Shown: positions 1 through 7,249 of the stretch, in pieces
Layout: every line of letters begins with the position of its first letter
Numbering within the stretch: position 1 is the stretch's first letter
Origin: Nitrososphaerales archaeon
GTDB lineage: Archaea > Thermoproteota > Nitrososphaeria > Nitrososphaerales > Nitrososphaeraceae
Direction: 5' to 3'
Assembly: GCA_029237515.1 (NCBI GenBank)
Contig: JARBAV010000315.1
Span: 1-8,856, forward strand
DNA: 8,856 nucleotides
Translations under genes and position numbers: made by a program
The notes under the pieces: model-generated
The model's database searches: none
What the model saw: only the letters and a program-made list of their open reading frames with translations
Told to the model about the DNA's origin: nothing

Positions 1-1050
1 AGACAAAATAAATACAGACGTCATCATCATGACGCACAAAGTAACCAACGCAGCCCCTGCAAGAAATATTCCTAACAAGCTCGTTTCCTCTCTGTAGGCA
101 AAGTAGATTCCTTCGGGTAACGCAATGATAGGAAATAACATTAGGAAGGCAATTGCAATTACCATCGGAATAGTCTTCTTACCTTGTTCCTTATGCATAG
201 GAACTAACAGTCGCAAAAGACCATTCCATAAACCTTGTCGGTCCCTCGCCCACATTGCATCAACACAGTTTTCTCCTCTAAACATTTTCATCTTTATACC
301 TCTTTTTTTTACAAGCGACCCAATCGCACCATCTTCGATTATTTCCGTGCGCACTTCCCGATGAGTCCCAATGGATACATAATGGCCTCGTATAACAGCA
401 AAGAAACTTCCAAAAAAATACCCCAATTTGTTTGCAGAATCGTTTACCTTTAAAGGAGAGAACTTCGTTTGTAGGAAAACTGAGAGAAGCGGTAATGTGA
501 CGCTAGTTAGAAAATCTTCAGATAATAGTTTTGGGATCGCCGTAATCGCTGAAAGGTTCTCTTGTAGCATATGGTTCACTGCTAGGGTAACAGTGCTTTC
601 CGAGTGAACAGTATCTGCATCAGTAAAGACTAGAATGTCTCCCGTCGAATTATTATAACCAATATAGCAGGCCCAATTTTTCCCCACCCAGCCACTTGGC
701 CTCTGCCCAGCTTCGACTACGTGAAGTCTTTGGTCTGATGATGCCATTGACTTCATGGTCATGAGGGTACTATCTGTCGAGCCGTCATCTATAGCTATTA
801 TCTCAAGGTTACGATAATCCTGAGCAAGAAGGCTCTGTAGGCACCTTCCTATATATTTCTCCTCATTCAATGCAGGTACAATTATGCTGACCCGAGGTAT
901 TAGATCAACATTTTGTTCTCTTATTTCTTCAAGCTTTGGCGAACATCTTAATGACTTCCGGCTATACGTCAACAACCGCACCCAACTGACCAGGACACCG
1001 AACATGATAAAACCTAATAAATAAAGAGTTATCAGTTCAGCGGGTTGCAT
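1..1050 (-). CDS. Family 2 glycosyltransferase, membrane-anchored, HpnB/CrtQ-like (partial, 3' end outside window)
   Basis: The frame is open for 350 codons from an ATG at 1050 down to the window edge, so the C-terminus is missing. An in-frame TGA at 1075-1077 closes the frame just upstream. The product has an N-terminal membrane anchor (about residues 7-27). A GT-A glycosyltransferase domain follows, with VSIIVPALNEE (54-64), the nucleotide-binding IDDGSTD (87-93), a DADT DXD-type metal site (144-147) and an acceptor-side EDG (239-241). At least two hydrophobic segments close the visible part (about 294-312 and 325-348). The GWVGKNWA stretch (120-127) is typical of hopene/carotenoid-associated GT2 enzymes of the HpnB/CrtQ type, which transfer a sugar from a nucleotide donor at the cytoplasmic face of the membrane. 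The acceptor cannot be read from sequence; a lipid or polyisoprenoid is a guess. No clear ribosome binding site precedes the ATG. The gene stands 249 bases from tfuA and shows no link to it. Confidence 0.88.
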   Translation of the reverse strand, partial: MQPAELITLYLLGFIMFGVLVSWVRLLTYSRKSLRCSPKLEEIREQNVDLIPRVSIIVPALNEEKYIGRCLQSLLAQDYRNLEIIAIDDGSTDSTLMTMKSMASSDQRLHVVEAGQRPSGWVGKNWACYIGYNNSTGDILVFTDADTVHSESTVTLAVNHMLQENLSAITAIPKLLSEDFLTSVTLPLLSVFLQTKFSPLKVNDSANKLGYFFGSFFAVIRGHYVSIGTHREVRTEIIEDGAIGSLVKKRGIKMKMFRGENCVDAMWARDRQGLWNGLLRLLVPMHKEQGKKTIPMVIAIAFLMLFPIIALPEGIYFAYREETSLLGIFLAGAALVTLCVMMMTSVFILS

Positions 1051-1264
1051 ATGTATCAATATTTCGAACGGCAATCAGACGAATTCTTTTCTCTGACAAT
1101 ATAGTAGTCTGTGTGCATTCAATGGTTAGACCAATCCGTGTAAGTTTTGGAAGCTTCCCTTTTGTTTTATCAATAGAGTTCTTATTAGCAAACAATACAG
1201 GTTAATAAACTCGTCTGTAACCGGCTCTGGGCCGGAGCTAAGTGCAAGGATCTGCATCAAATTG
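1051..1264. other. Intergenic region upstream of the glycosyltransferase
   Basis: No gene is visible. Two short symmetrical elements occur: GGAAGCTTCC at 1149-1158 (a perfect 10-base palindrome), and CCGGC/GCCGG at 1221-1225 and 1231-1235 with a 5-base loop. Neither is followed by a clear T tract on either strand. A TATA-like CTATATTG on the minus strand (1098-1105) could serve the glycosyltransferase, but it is weak. Confidence 0.4.
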
Positions 1265-1298
1265 AAAAAAGCAATATTCATACCGTCTTTTGAATATT
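1265..1298 (-). terminator. Hairpin plus T6 terminator of the ycaO-tfuA operon
   Basis: On the minus strand, AATATTC and GAATATT (plus coordinates 1292-1298 and 1273-1279) can pair as a 7-bp stem with a 12-base loop. Two bases later comes a run of six T (1265-1270). The stem begins immediately after the tfuA stop codon. It is AT-only apart from one G-C pair, so the T tract, which is the main archaeal termination signal, probably matters more than the hairpin. Confidence 0.55.
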
Positions 1299-1299
1299 T

Positions 1300-1959
1300 C
1301 TAAATCATATCTCTAATATGCTCAATAAGTTTTAAAGCATCCCTCTCTTTTAGACTCTTTCTATTCCTAAGGATATAGGCTTCGAATCGTCTTGCGCTAT
1401 CCTCCAGCTGAGGATAATTTTTGATAGTTTCTTCAATGATATTTTGGTAAGTTCTATATGGAAAATAGATACTCTTGGCTACCTTAGCGATAGCATCCTT
1501 TGTTTCCTTATCGACAAACCCTCTTTTTAGTGAAAGGTATAGGTTATACCGAATATCTACCATTGCTTCAGATTGAAGGCGGTACAAGTCCTGGGAAAAA
1601 GTTACAGCTACTTCGTCGTCTGCATCTAGTTTTCCGTGCTTGAATAGTTGGAATATTTTTCCTATTCCTATCATTCCGAATTTTTCTAGTTCGACGGCTC
1701 GTAGAGCCCCAATGCTTGATGAACCGATTACAACAGTATTGGGTCTAACAATCAACTGATAAACTTCAATGGGTGTTGGCGGATAGTCAAGTAAGAAATA
1801 TCCATCAATTAGTCCTACCACTGTCTCCTTTTCGTCTAAAGACATAATCAATTTGATCAGATCTCCTTTCTTCGCTGGAGGTCTATAGTCGGCTTCTAAT
1901 ATCGTTCGAGCCTTTTTGGGATCTAAACTTGGACCAACAAAAACAACTACGTTTTTCAT
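1300..1959 (-). CDS. tfuA: TfuA-like protein, partner of YcaO in thioamide formation
   Basis: 219 residues from the ATG at 1959, whose ATG shares four bases (ATGA) with the stop of ycaO; it ends with TAG. The frame extends upstream to 2061, but that part is an out-of-frame copy of the ycaO end, and the conserved family sequence starts at this ATG (MKNVVVFVGPSL). Family landmarks are visible: ADYRPPAKKGD near the N-terminus, then GLIDGYFL, then VVIGSSSIGALRAVELEKFG with the conserved small-residue loop, and LDADDEVAV. In characterised systems (McrA thioglycine in methanogens, thioviridamide-type RiPPs) TfuA acts with YcaO, probably by helping to deliver sulfide for replacement of a backbone amide oxygen. 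Nothing in this window shows what the substrate is. Translational coupling to ycaO suggests that the two proteins are made in similar amounts. Confidence 0.9.
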   Translation of the reverse strand: MKNVVVFVGPSLDPKKARTILEADYRPPAKKGDLIKLIMSLDEKETVVGLIDGYFLLDYPPTPIEVYQLIVRPNTVVIGSSSIGALRAVELEKFGMIGIGKIFQLFKHGKLDADDEVAVTFSQDLYRLQSEAMVDIRYNLYLSLKRGFVDKETKDAIAKVAKSIYFPYRTYQNIIEETIKNYPQLEDSARRFEAYILRNRKSLKERDALKLIEHIRDMI

Positions 1960-3263
1960 ATTTTGAAATAATTCCTTGCCCTTTGACCAATAACAGATTT
2001 TGTGAACTTGAATGTTTCCAAACCTGGTACGATTGCCCTTACAACTGGAATTCCTATCCACGGTACCGTCAGATCAGCCACAATGACCTTCTTGAGCCCC
2101 ACGGCTTTAAGATGATTGAGGATTAATTTTATATCATCTAGTATGTTTTCATTATAGTAGCTCCTAACCTCTGAGAGTAGAACTTGTCGATCAGATTTCA
2201 TGAATTGCCATGACCTCCTGTCCTCTGAATTTTCACCAATATAATTAATTTTACGGAGATCATCTCTAGCACCTTGAATGTTGGCCGCTCGAGTCTGAGC
2301 AAGTTCGGTGATTGCTCTTACCAGTGCAATCCGGGCATCTGGATGCGTACCCGTTCCTTCGGCAAGATAACCGTAATTTTGAGTCAGCCATTCAACGCTT
2401 GCAGCATTGAATGTCGGTATCTCCACATCACTTGTAATCTCCTTGACCATCAATGAAATATTTGCGGCCCTAAATCTATTCACTAAATTCTTCGCAGGTT
2501 GAAAAATTGCATCTTCAAGATCGAGCATTGGAAACAAATTTGGTTCATCAACCATCATGTTCGATGTAATTTCATCTATTGCATATCCCCTTTCTTGAAA
2601 CGTGTTTGCGAGGATCTTGATGAGATGAAACGGAAGCGCACTCGAGCGCAGATCAGCCAGGCTTGATGCATCTCGCTCAACTACTTCGCACAAAGCATGA
2701 CATATTGCCTCCTCCAAAACATTTCCTGATGCGAGTCCGTTTGTATGAGAGAAAGAGAACGGATTGACAGCTCGACCGTCTTGAGTGTACCTAAACAAGG
2801 CCAAAGGGGCAGGTACTAGAATCTGTTCACAAGAAATCAGATCAAAGCCCTGAACGTATTCCATTACCATATCATTCTTATACTGAACAGACAGAGGTTC
2901 GCAAACATCATCTGGACTAAGTATGTTATACCGTTTTGACAGCTCAAAATATGAACCCCTAATGAATGGACGTTCATAGTTACTTGGCAAAGAAGAATAT
3001 CGTTCTACAGCTTCCATAAGTCCACTTGTCCTGGCTTGCTTCATGGTAAAACCCTTTCCACTATAGACCCAAATGTAATCCTCTGTACCGGGCAGAACAA
3101 TTGAATAATTGGGGATACCGAGTCTATCCAGGTGAGTAATATTGCCAATACGTGTCACCCCAATCTTTCCTGTGACCGCCTCCAATGACAGAAGGGTCTT
3201 TTCTGGTGGTTGGATCCTACTTGTGCCATTATTGGACCATTTAAATTGGTCTACTAGTCGCAA
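1956..3263 (-). CDS. ycaO: YcaO-domain ATP-dependent peptide backbone modifying enzyme
   Basis: 435 residues. The start is a TTG at 3263; a TGA lies eight codons upstream in frame (3285-3287) and no ATG or GTG precedes the conserved N-terminus, so the TTG is preferred. Hallmarks: NGTSRIQPPEKTL (12-24) and GKIGVTRIGNITHLDRLGIP (32-51), the entry signature of the family; acidic/basic ATP-site helices SGLMEAVERY (80-89), EEAICHALCEVVERD (184-198) and RAITELAQTRA (316-326); and the VPGLE element (412-416). YcaO enzymes activate a peptide amide oxygen with ATP and then form an azoline, thioamide or amidine. The C-terminus (RARNYFKI) lacks the PxPxP tail of azoline-forming YcaOs, and a TfuA gene follows directly. 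Both points favour thioamide chemistry. No Mcr gene is visible, so the substrate is unknown; the divergent small ORF at 3362 is a candidate. Confidence 0.94.
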   Translation of the reverse strand: MRLVDQFKWSNNGTSRIQPPEKTLLSLEAVTGKIGVTRIGNITHLDRLGIPNYSIVLPGTEDYIWVYSGKGFTMKQARTSGLMEAVERYSSLPSNYERPFIRGSYFELSKRYNILSPDDVCEPLSVQYKNDMVMEYVQGFDLISCEQILVPAPLALFRYTQDGRAVNPFSFSHTNGLASGNVLEEAICHALCEVVERDASSLADLRSSALPFHLIKILANTFQERGYAIDEITSNMMVDEPNLFPMLDLEDAIFQPAKNLVNRFRAANISLMVKEITSDVEIPTFNAASVEWLTQNYGYLAEGTGTHPDARIALVRAITELAQTRAANIQGARDDLRKINYIGENSEDRRSWQFMKSDRQVLLSEVRSYYNENILDDIKLILNHLKAVGLKKVIVADLTVPWIGIPVVRAIVPGLETFKFTKSVIGQRARNYFKI

Positions 3264-3312
3264 TACATATTCGGAATCAAATTTTCAGAATAATAATGTT
3301 CTTGTAGTATAC

Positions 3313-3319
3313 AGGAGGT
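3313..3319 (+). promoter_or_regulatory. Orphan Shine-Dalgarno-like AGGAGGT
   Basis: AGGAGGT is a near-perfect ribosome binding sequence on the plus strand, but no ATG, GTG or TTG lies at a usable distance. The next start candidate (TTG 3362) is 42 bases further on, and an in-frame TGA (3353-3355) lies between. It may be chance, or it may mark a start I cannot resolve. Confidence 0.25.
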
Positions 3320-3361
3320 AGAAAACTACAAATTAAGATTCCGTATACAGATTGATTCCTG

Positions 3362-3535
3362 TTGGAAATTAGAAACGGGGATGTAAAAATTGTTAGCGAT
3401 ATACTTCTAAGGGCGGCTAGCGAACCAAATTTCAGAAGACTCTTGTTTTCAGAACCGACCAAGATATTAGCCGATTATGATATTTCATCTGAAGCGAAGT
3501 CCATAATTAGAAATGTGATCAATGGTTTTCGGTAA
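3362..3535 (+). CDS. Small leader-like peptide (NHLP/Os1348-like), candidate RiPP precursor
   Basis: 57 residues from TTG 3362 to TAA 3533-3535. The start is uncertain: no ATG or GTG lies between the upstream TGA (3353-3355) and the conserved core. The core reads SDILLRAASEPNFRRLLFS (12-30), then EPTKILADYDISSEAKSII (31-49). This is the pattern of leader-type peptides of the NHLP/Os1348/Franean1_4349 kind: FR..L, a Pro three residues after the Leu pair, then L..Y.(L/I)(S/T).E, all in two short amphipathic helices. In those families the leader guides a modifying enzyme to a C-terminal core. Here the tail after the leader is only about eight residues (NVINGFR), with no Cys, Ser or Thr. It does hold a Gly, and thioamidation needs only a backbone amide. 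The gene lies 98 bases from ycaO, divergently. A plus-strand terminator 163 bases downstream supports transcription of this strand. It could also be a standalone small regulatory protein. Confidence 0.5.
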   Translation: MEIRNGDVKIVSDILLRAASEPNFRRLLFSEPTKILADYDISSEAKSIIRNVINGFR

Positions 3536-3552
3536 TCTGAAGTATTGTTAAA

Positions 3553-3666
3553 ATGTCCCCCGCCTCTGACCCACTACTATTCATCGGTAGCCTTTTACAC
3601 TCAAGTGTATTCCCTCCTAGCGTACTCTCTAACGGGGATAGGAAGGGAGTTTGTAGACGTATATAA
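3553..3666 (+). CDS. Possible 37-residue peptide, unrecognised
   Basis: ATG 3553 to TAA 3664-3666, lying between the leader-like ORF and the terminator and therefore probably on the same transcript. It encodes MSPASDPLLFIGSLL, then a Ser/Pro-containing middle (HSSVFPPSVLSNG) and a basic end with one Cys (KGVCRRI). There is no ribosome binding site, and the sequence also contains two inverted repeats that explain it equally well as structured RNA. I do not recognise it and keep it only because of its position. Confidence 0.18.
   Translation: MSPASDPLLFIGSLLHSSVFPPSVLSNGDRKGVCRRI
3596..3648 (+). repeat. Two adjacent inverted repeats downstream of the leader-like ORF
   Basis: TACACT-CA-AGTGTA (3596-3609) is a perfect 6-bp inverted repeat with a 2-base loop, too tight to close fully. 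It is followed at once by TCCCTCCTA (3611-3619), which pairs with TAGGAAGGGA (3639-3648) with one bulged A. On the plus-strand transcript these could form a structured 3' region. Confidence 0.4.
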
Positions 3667-3697
3667 TCGAATAATATGAAGGTCCGAATGGTGATTT

Positions 3698-3724
3698 ACA
3701 TCTTGTTCCACGAGATGTTTTTTT
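3698..3724 (+). terminator. Strong hairpin/T7 terminator on the plus strand
   Basis: ACATCTTGT (3698-3706) and ACGAGATGT (3710-3718) pair over nine positions (one T-G wobble) around a TCC loop, and T follows without gap to 3724 (seven T from 3718). This is the best terminator-like structure in the window. It can serve only a plus-strand transcript. The only plus-strand coding candidates upstream are the leader-like ORF at 3362 and the doubtful ORF at 3553, so it supports their transcription. Confidence 0.62.
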
Positions 3725-3725
3725 A

Positions 3726-3999
3726 AGGACCCATATCAAATGACTTCCGCGAGATTTTGGGTAATTCAAAAAGACAATTGGTTATCAAGTACGGATTGAG
3801 GAGAGGCTTCAACAAGTGTAACAAATGAGCACAATACCGTTTGTTAATCATGTCCGACTACATACTGATAAGTAGGTTGTTAAATATTTCAATAATTCTG
3901 AACTCAAATTCAAAAACTAAGTATCTAAAATATTATCGAATGCGGTCCTGTTTTTAGTATTCATTTTGCAACAGTATTAGAATCGAAAATTACTCATTC
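3726..3999. other. AT-rich intergenic stretch with no supported gene
   Basis: Only very short frames occur (a 19-residue one from ATG 3740 and a 16-residue one from ATG 3825), with no ribosome binding site or recognisable sequence. I see no tRNA-like T-loop and no C/D-box pair. I see nothing here that I can name. Confidence 0.4.
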
Positions 4000-4040
4000 A
4001 AAAATACTCTCCTTGTCTTACTCAGTGTTCTCAATCAAGG
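4000..4040 (-). terminator. Weak candidate terminator of pheS-pheT
   Basis: On the minus strand, CCTTG and CAAGG (plus 4036-4040 and 4011-4015) could pair around a 20-base loop, and five T (4000-4004) follow six bases later. It starts nine bases after the pheT stop. The stem is short; the T tract is the better part of the evidence. Confidence 0.33.
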
Positions 4041-4048
4041 CCATCCTC

Positions 4049-5719
4049 TTACATTGAAGTGCGAAATGAATTGAGAAAAGGAGAAAGGTCTATTTCAAAT
4101 GCAGCCACAGGCACACGTATCCTATGACTTTGTCTGACTAAATCACTAATTTCACCGATTTTACCCACTTCCTTTCCTTCCACCATAATACTCGCAGAAC
4201 GTCCATCGGCGTATTCCCCATCATAGGAATTTGGGGTAGTAGTTACATCTCTACCAAATGCAACTTTGAAGTAAGCCTGCAATATAGATTTGATACTCGT
4301 GTAATCAGCTCTATTATATGCGAGTGCCACACAGAGATTCCATTTTTCGGGTTCGGCCTCTCCCTTTGTAAACACCTTGCCAATCTCGAAGAGATTCTGC
4401 GGATAGGAGCTATGGATGTTATGTCCAATGGTATCAACAACCGATGGAAGTAGAGAATTGCGTAATATATCATGTCCGGAGACCAGAGAATTTTCAATTT
4501 TGAAAAATGACCCATCTTTGGCCTTCAGACCCATGGAATCAAACTGGAGAAAACTCGAAACTATAACGAAGTTTCTGATCTCCTGGAGCCCGAGACCAAC
4601 CAGCACTTCCTTGATCTTACCGATAAGAACCGAATTTGGGCTCCTATTTCCAGTTACATTAACTATTGGTACCGTCGGTGATAGTTTAGATATTCCAAGT
4701 CCAATCATCACCTCCTCAATCAAGTCTCTGACCTGCCTAACATCGTTTCTGTACCTAGGTACAATACACGTAAGCTTCCCACGCGCTGAATTTCTTGTGC
4801 CTAACCGGCTACGAGCTGCTGCATTGGCAATCTCCTTTCGAGGAAGTGTAGTTCCTAAATATCTATTTATTTCTGCAATGCTAGCTGATATCGACGAGGG
4901 GCTCATATCAGGGGATTTAATTGATCTTTTAGCATCAATTAATGTAGTATGATAAATCTTGAAGTTCATATCGTACAATGTCGAAGCGTAAATAGCTGCT
5001 ATAAGATCGGCTACAGTTGGGTCGACTGCAGTGATTTCAACAAATATCCCTTTTGATCGATTGTCCAGTCTGGTATTTATTGAATTCACTATGGGAGGAA
5101 ATGATACTACTTCCTGTGCAGCATCTAGTAGGACAGGGAACTCGTTTGTCTTCCCAAGCAAATGCGAATATTTTTTACCAATGTTCGTTGAATTCAAGAT
5201 CTCTTTGATTGATAAAGCTTGACTCGAATCTAAAGGCACAAATGATATATCGGAACTAGACGCCAAGTAACTTAAAGGAAACCGAATCCTATCAAGATTA
5301 TGTAGACCTATAGATGCAACTTTTCTCTTGTTACATATTCCCATATGTAGATCTTCTTGCATATCTATTAACATCTTGACAATGTCATTACCAAATTCTA
5401 AATCCTTGGCCACTAGGGCTCTGATGTATGGCCTGATGGGTCTCACCGAACTGCTAATCTTAATTCGAAAATTCTTATCATTATTTATTTTATATTTTGG
5501 AAGTCCCGTTTCTATTCCAAGATACCCCTTGAGTGCTCGGACAATTCCAATATAGGATGAAAATTCTGGTCGATTTGGATTATATTCTATTCTAATTATC
5601 TTATCATTTCTACCTTCTATATCGAGGCCTACGAAGGGTAGAGAGGCAATGACTTCTTCAATAGATTTCTCTGGGAATGACTTGGTTAGAACAGTTAGTG
5701 GAACTTCTACAACTGGCAT
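4049..5719 (-). CDS. pheT: Phenylalanine--tRNA ligase beta subunit (PheT)
   Basis: 556 residues from ATG 5719, ending in TAA. A GTG at 5740 would add seven residues, but the ATG has GAGGAG nine bases upstream and its product begins MPVVEVPL, as archaeal PheT proteins do. The product is the non-catalytic subunit of the heterotetrameric PheRS, which binds tRNA-Phe and edits mischarged Tyr-tRNA. Visible parts: an N-terminal B1-like region with IEYNPNRPEFSSYIG (44-58); a B3/B4 editing domain with GICNKRKVASIGLHNLDRI (127-145) and the SINTRLDN/EITAVDP region (about 213-234); a B5 domain with VPRYRNDVRQVRDLIEEVMI (320-339); and the inactive synthetase-like C-terminal domain (about 365-556, FEIGKVF at 444-450). 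The length is normal for archaea, shorter than bacterial PheT because the OB-fold and B8 domains are absent. It overlaps pheS by 13 bases and is co-transcribed with it. Confidence 0.95.
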   Translation of the reverse strand: MPVVEVPLTVLTKSFPEKSIEEVIASLPFVGLDIEGRNDKIIRIEYNPNRPEFSSYIGIVRALKGYLGIETGLPKYKINNDKNFRIKISSSVRPIRPYIRALVAKDLEFGNDIVKMLIDMQEDLHMGICNKRKVASIGLHNLDRIRFPLSYLASSSDISFVPLDSSQALSIKEILNSTNIGKKYSHLLGKTNEFPVLLDAAQEVVSFPPIVNSINTRLDNRSKGIFVEITAVDPTVADLIAAIYASTLYDMNFKIYHTTLIDAKRSIKSPDMSPSSISASIAEINRYLGTTLPRKEIANAAARSRLGTRNSARGKLTCIVPRYRNDVRQVRDLIEEVMIGLGISKLSPTVPIVNVTGNRSPNSVLIGKIKEVLVGLGLQEIRNFVIVSSFLQFDSMGLKAKDGSFFKIENSLVSGHDILRNSLLPSVVDTIGHNIHSSYPQNLFEIGKVFTKGEAEPEKWNLCVALAYNRADYTSIKSILQAYFKVAFGRDVTTTPNSYDGEYADGRSASIMVEGKEVGKIGEISDLVRQSHRIRVPVAAFEIDLSPFLNSFRTSM

Positions 5720-7218
5720 TTGGAAACGCTCCTCAACCACTCGATCCTGTTGCTATAAAGTGTTCTTATATCATCTACGCCAAGGCGTAACATTGCCAGG
5801 CGTTCGAGCCCTCCCCCCCAAGCTAGAACGGGATTTCTGATTTTCATTGGAAGGGCGACTTCATCCCTAAATATTCCCATCCCAAAGAGTTCTAACCATT
5901 TATCGATACTTTTGATATATACCATTGATTGCAGTGATGGTTCAGTGTACGGAAAAAATGTAGGCCAAAATTTTACTTTTTGGATTCCTAATTTGCGATA
6001 GAATTCCGTTTGTAAGCCCATTAAATCCCTAATGGAGGCATCCGGTTTGGTAGCTATACCCTCAATCTGAAAGAATTCAGAGAGATGACCCTTTGTTACT
6101 TTTTCATTTCGAAACACAGTCCCCACTGAAAAAATCTTTGCCTCATCAGGCTGGTTATCTGCTAGATATTTCAATGTGATCGGAGTTGTATGAGTACGCA
6201 GAACTAGACGGTTGGACTCTCGAATATCCCAGGCATTAATTGAATTTTTGTTATGGACTTTAGAAACGTTCGTGATCTGCTCTTTGGTTGCTATTTCCTC
6301 CACATTCGCGAGCCCAGAAAGATAGTATGTGTCATGCATTTCTCTGGCAGGATGATCCTGAAGGGTGAACAATGCATCAAAGTTCCAAAAGGAAGTCTGG
6401 ATGATATTACCCTCGATCTCAGTGAATCCCATGCTCACGAAAATCTCTTTAATCTCTGCAATCAAATCTGTTAACGGGTGTGTTTTCCCTGGGTACGCAA
6501 CCTTAACTGCGGCATGAAGGTCTATTGCAATTGTTCCTGTTCGATCTTCTGCACTAACCTCGGATCTAATGAACTCTCCTCTAGGATATTCAAGTACGTC
6601 GATCTCCGCAGCCGCCGACCTCCCAGTCGTAGTTAATGTTATGGTAACAGTTTGTTCTTGAATCCTTTTCACATAATTTGGTCTCCTCAAGAGGAGATCA
6701 ATACCCTTTTTTTCAAGGTCACTTAATTCAGTTTCAGAGACGCGTTTTACATTCCTGAATCGTTCCATAACTTGTTCTTCCGCCGAAAGTTCTAATATTG
6801 AATGACTGGGACTTAGATTTGCTCTCTTTGAATCACCAGAAGCCTGAAGCAACCAATGGTTTTGATCTCTTGCAATTCGAATGGCTGCGCCCAGTTCATC
6901 CTTTTCAAACGCTTGAGACTTTGCAACTGATGCAATTCCTTTAGCAGGTTCTAATTGAATGGCACTAACCAACCGTCTCTCAGGTAGTCCTTTGAGTAGG
7001 GCAGATTTCCCACGGTCATCCAATTCGAAGAAGACGATTGAATCTTGGGTGATCAGAACAAGCTTTTTAAATTTTAACCGCTCCACTCCTCTTCTCACCT
7101 GGTCAATGCTCAAGTCGCTTTTCATCGACAATACCTCAATTGTAAGGGAGTCATTCTTACCCAGAAGGTAGAGAATCCTTTTCTCGATGGGATGTAGTGC
7201 AGTTATTTTATAGGCCAT
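5707..7218 (-). CDS. pheS: Phenylalanine--tRNA ligase alpha subunit (PheS)
   Basis: 503 residues from ATG 7218, ending in TAG. It is the catalytic subunit of cytosolic PheRS, a class II synthetase that joins phenylalanine to tRNA-Phe. The first about 90 residues look like winged-helix modules (HPIEKRILYLLGK, then LSIDQVRRGVERLKFKKLV), as in archaeal and eukaryotic alpha subunits, where they contact tRNA. The catalytic core runs from about residue 245: SFWNFDALFTLQDHPAREMH (276-295), RTHTT (341-345), motif 2 VFRNEKVTKGHLSEFFQIEG (368-387), the phenylalanine-pocket FFPYTEPSL (421-429), and motif 3 AWGGGLERLAMLRLGVDDIR (466-485). All expected active-site regions are present. It is the first gene of pheS-pheT and is divergent from trpS. 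I see no T-box or attenuator; the leader is short. Confidence 0.96.
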   Translation of the reverse strand: MAYKITALHPIEKRILYLLGKNDSLTIEVLSMKSDLSIDQVRRGVERLKFKKLVLITQDSIVFFELDDRGKSALLKGLPERRLVSAIQLEPAKGIASVAKSQAFEKDELGAAIRIARDQNHWLLQASGDSKRANLSPSHSILELSAEEQVMERFRNVKRVSETELSDLEKKGIDLLLRRPNYVKRIQEQTVTITLTTTGRSAAAEIDVLEYPRGEFIRSEVSAEDRTGTIAIDLHAAVKVAYPGKTHPLTDLIAEIKEIFVSMGFTEIEGNIIQTSFWNFDALFTLQDHPAREMHDTYYLSGLANVEEIATKEQITNVSKVHNKNSINAWDIRESNRLVLRTHTTPITLKYLADNQPDEAKIFSVGTVFRNEKVTKGHLSEFFQIEGIATKPDASIRDLMGLQTEFYRKLGIQKVKFWPTFFPYTEPSLQSMVYIKSIDKWLELFGMGIFRDEVALPMKIRNPVLAWGGGLERLAMLRLGVDDIRTLYSNRIEWLRSVSKCQL

Positions 7219-7249
7219 AATTTGTTTTTAATCTTCTGAGCGAAGAACA

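Noticed and set aside
18..33. CGTCAT/ATGACG inverted repeat
   Set aside because: It lies within the glycosyltransferase coding sequence, over a Met-rich membrane segment, and is explained by codon choice (repeated ATG).
1149..1158. GGAAGCTTCC palindrome as an operator or terminator
   Set aside because: Ten-base palindromes occur by chance at this scale; it has no T tract on the relevant strand and no defined promoter next to it.
1960..2061. N-terminal extension of TfuA by 34 residues
   Set aside because: The extension lies wholly over the end of ycaO in another frame and precedes the family's conserved start; the ATGA overlap is the natural start.
3277..3462. 61-codon minus-strand frame upstream of ycaO
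   Set aside because: It is the antisense of the leader-like ORF; its product is a hydrophobic, low-pattern sequence with no recognisable family, whereas the plus strand gives a patterned peptide and is followed by a terminator.
3740..3799. 19-residue frame from ATG 3740 (and a 16-residue frame at 3825)
   Set aside because: Too short, no ribosome binding site, no family resemblance; expected by chance in AT-rich sequence.
3264..4048. tRNA gene, which might be expected beside two tRNA synthetase operons
   Set aside because: I looked for GGTTCRA-type T-loops with a matching acceptor stem on both strands and found none. A tRNAscan-SE run would settle it.
4416..4952. 178-codon plus-strand frame inside pheT
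   Set aside because: Antisense shadow of a well-conserved PheT region; the product matches nothing I recognise.
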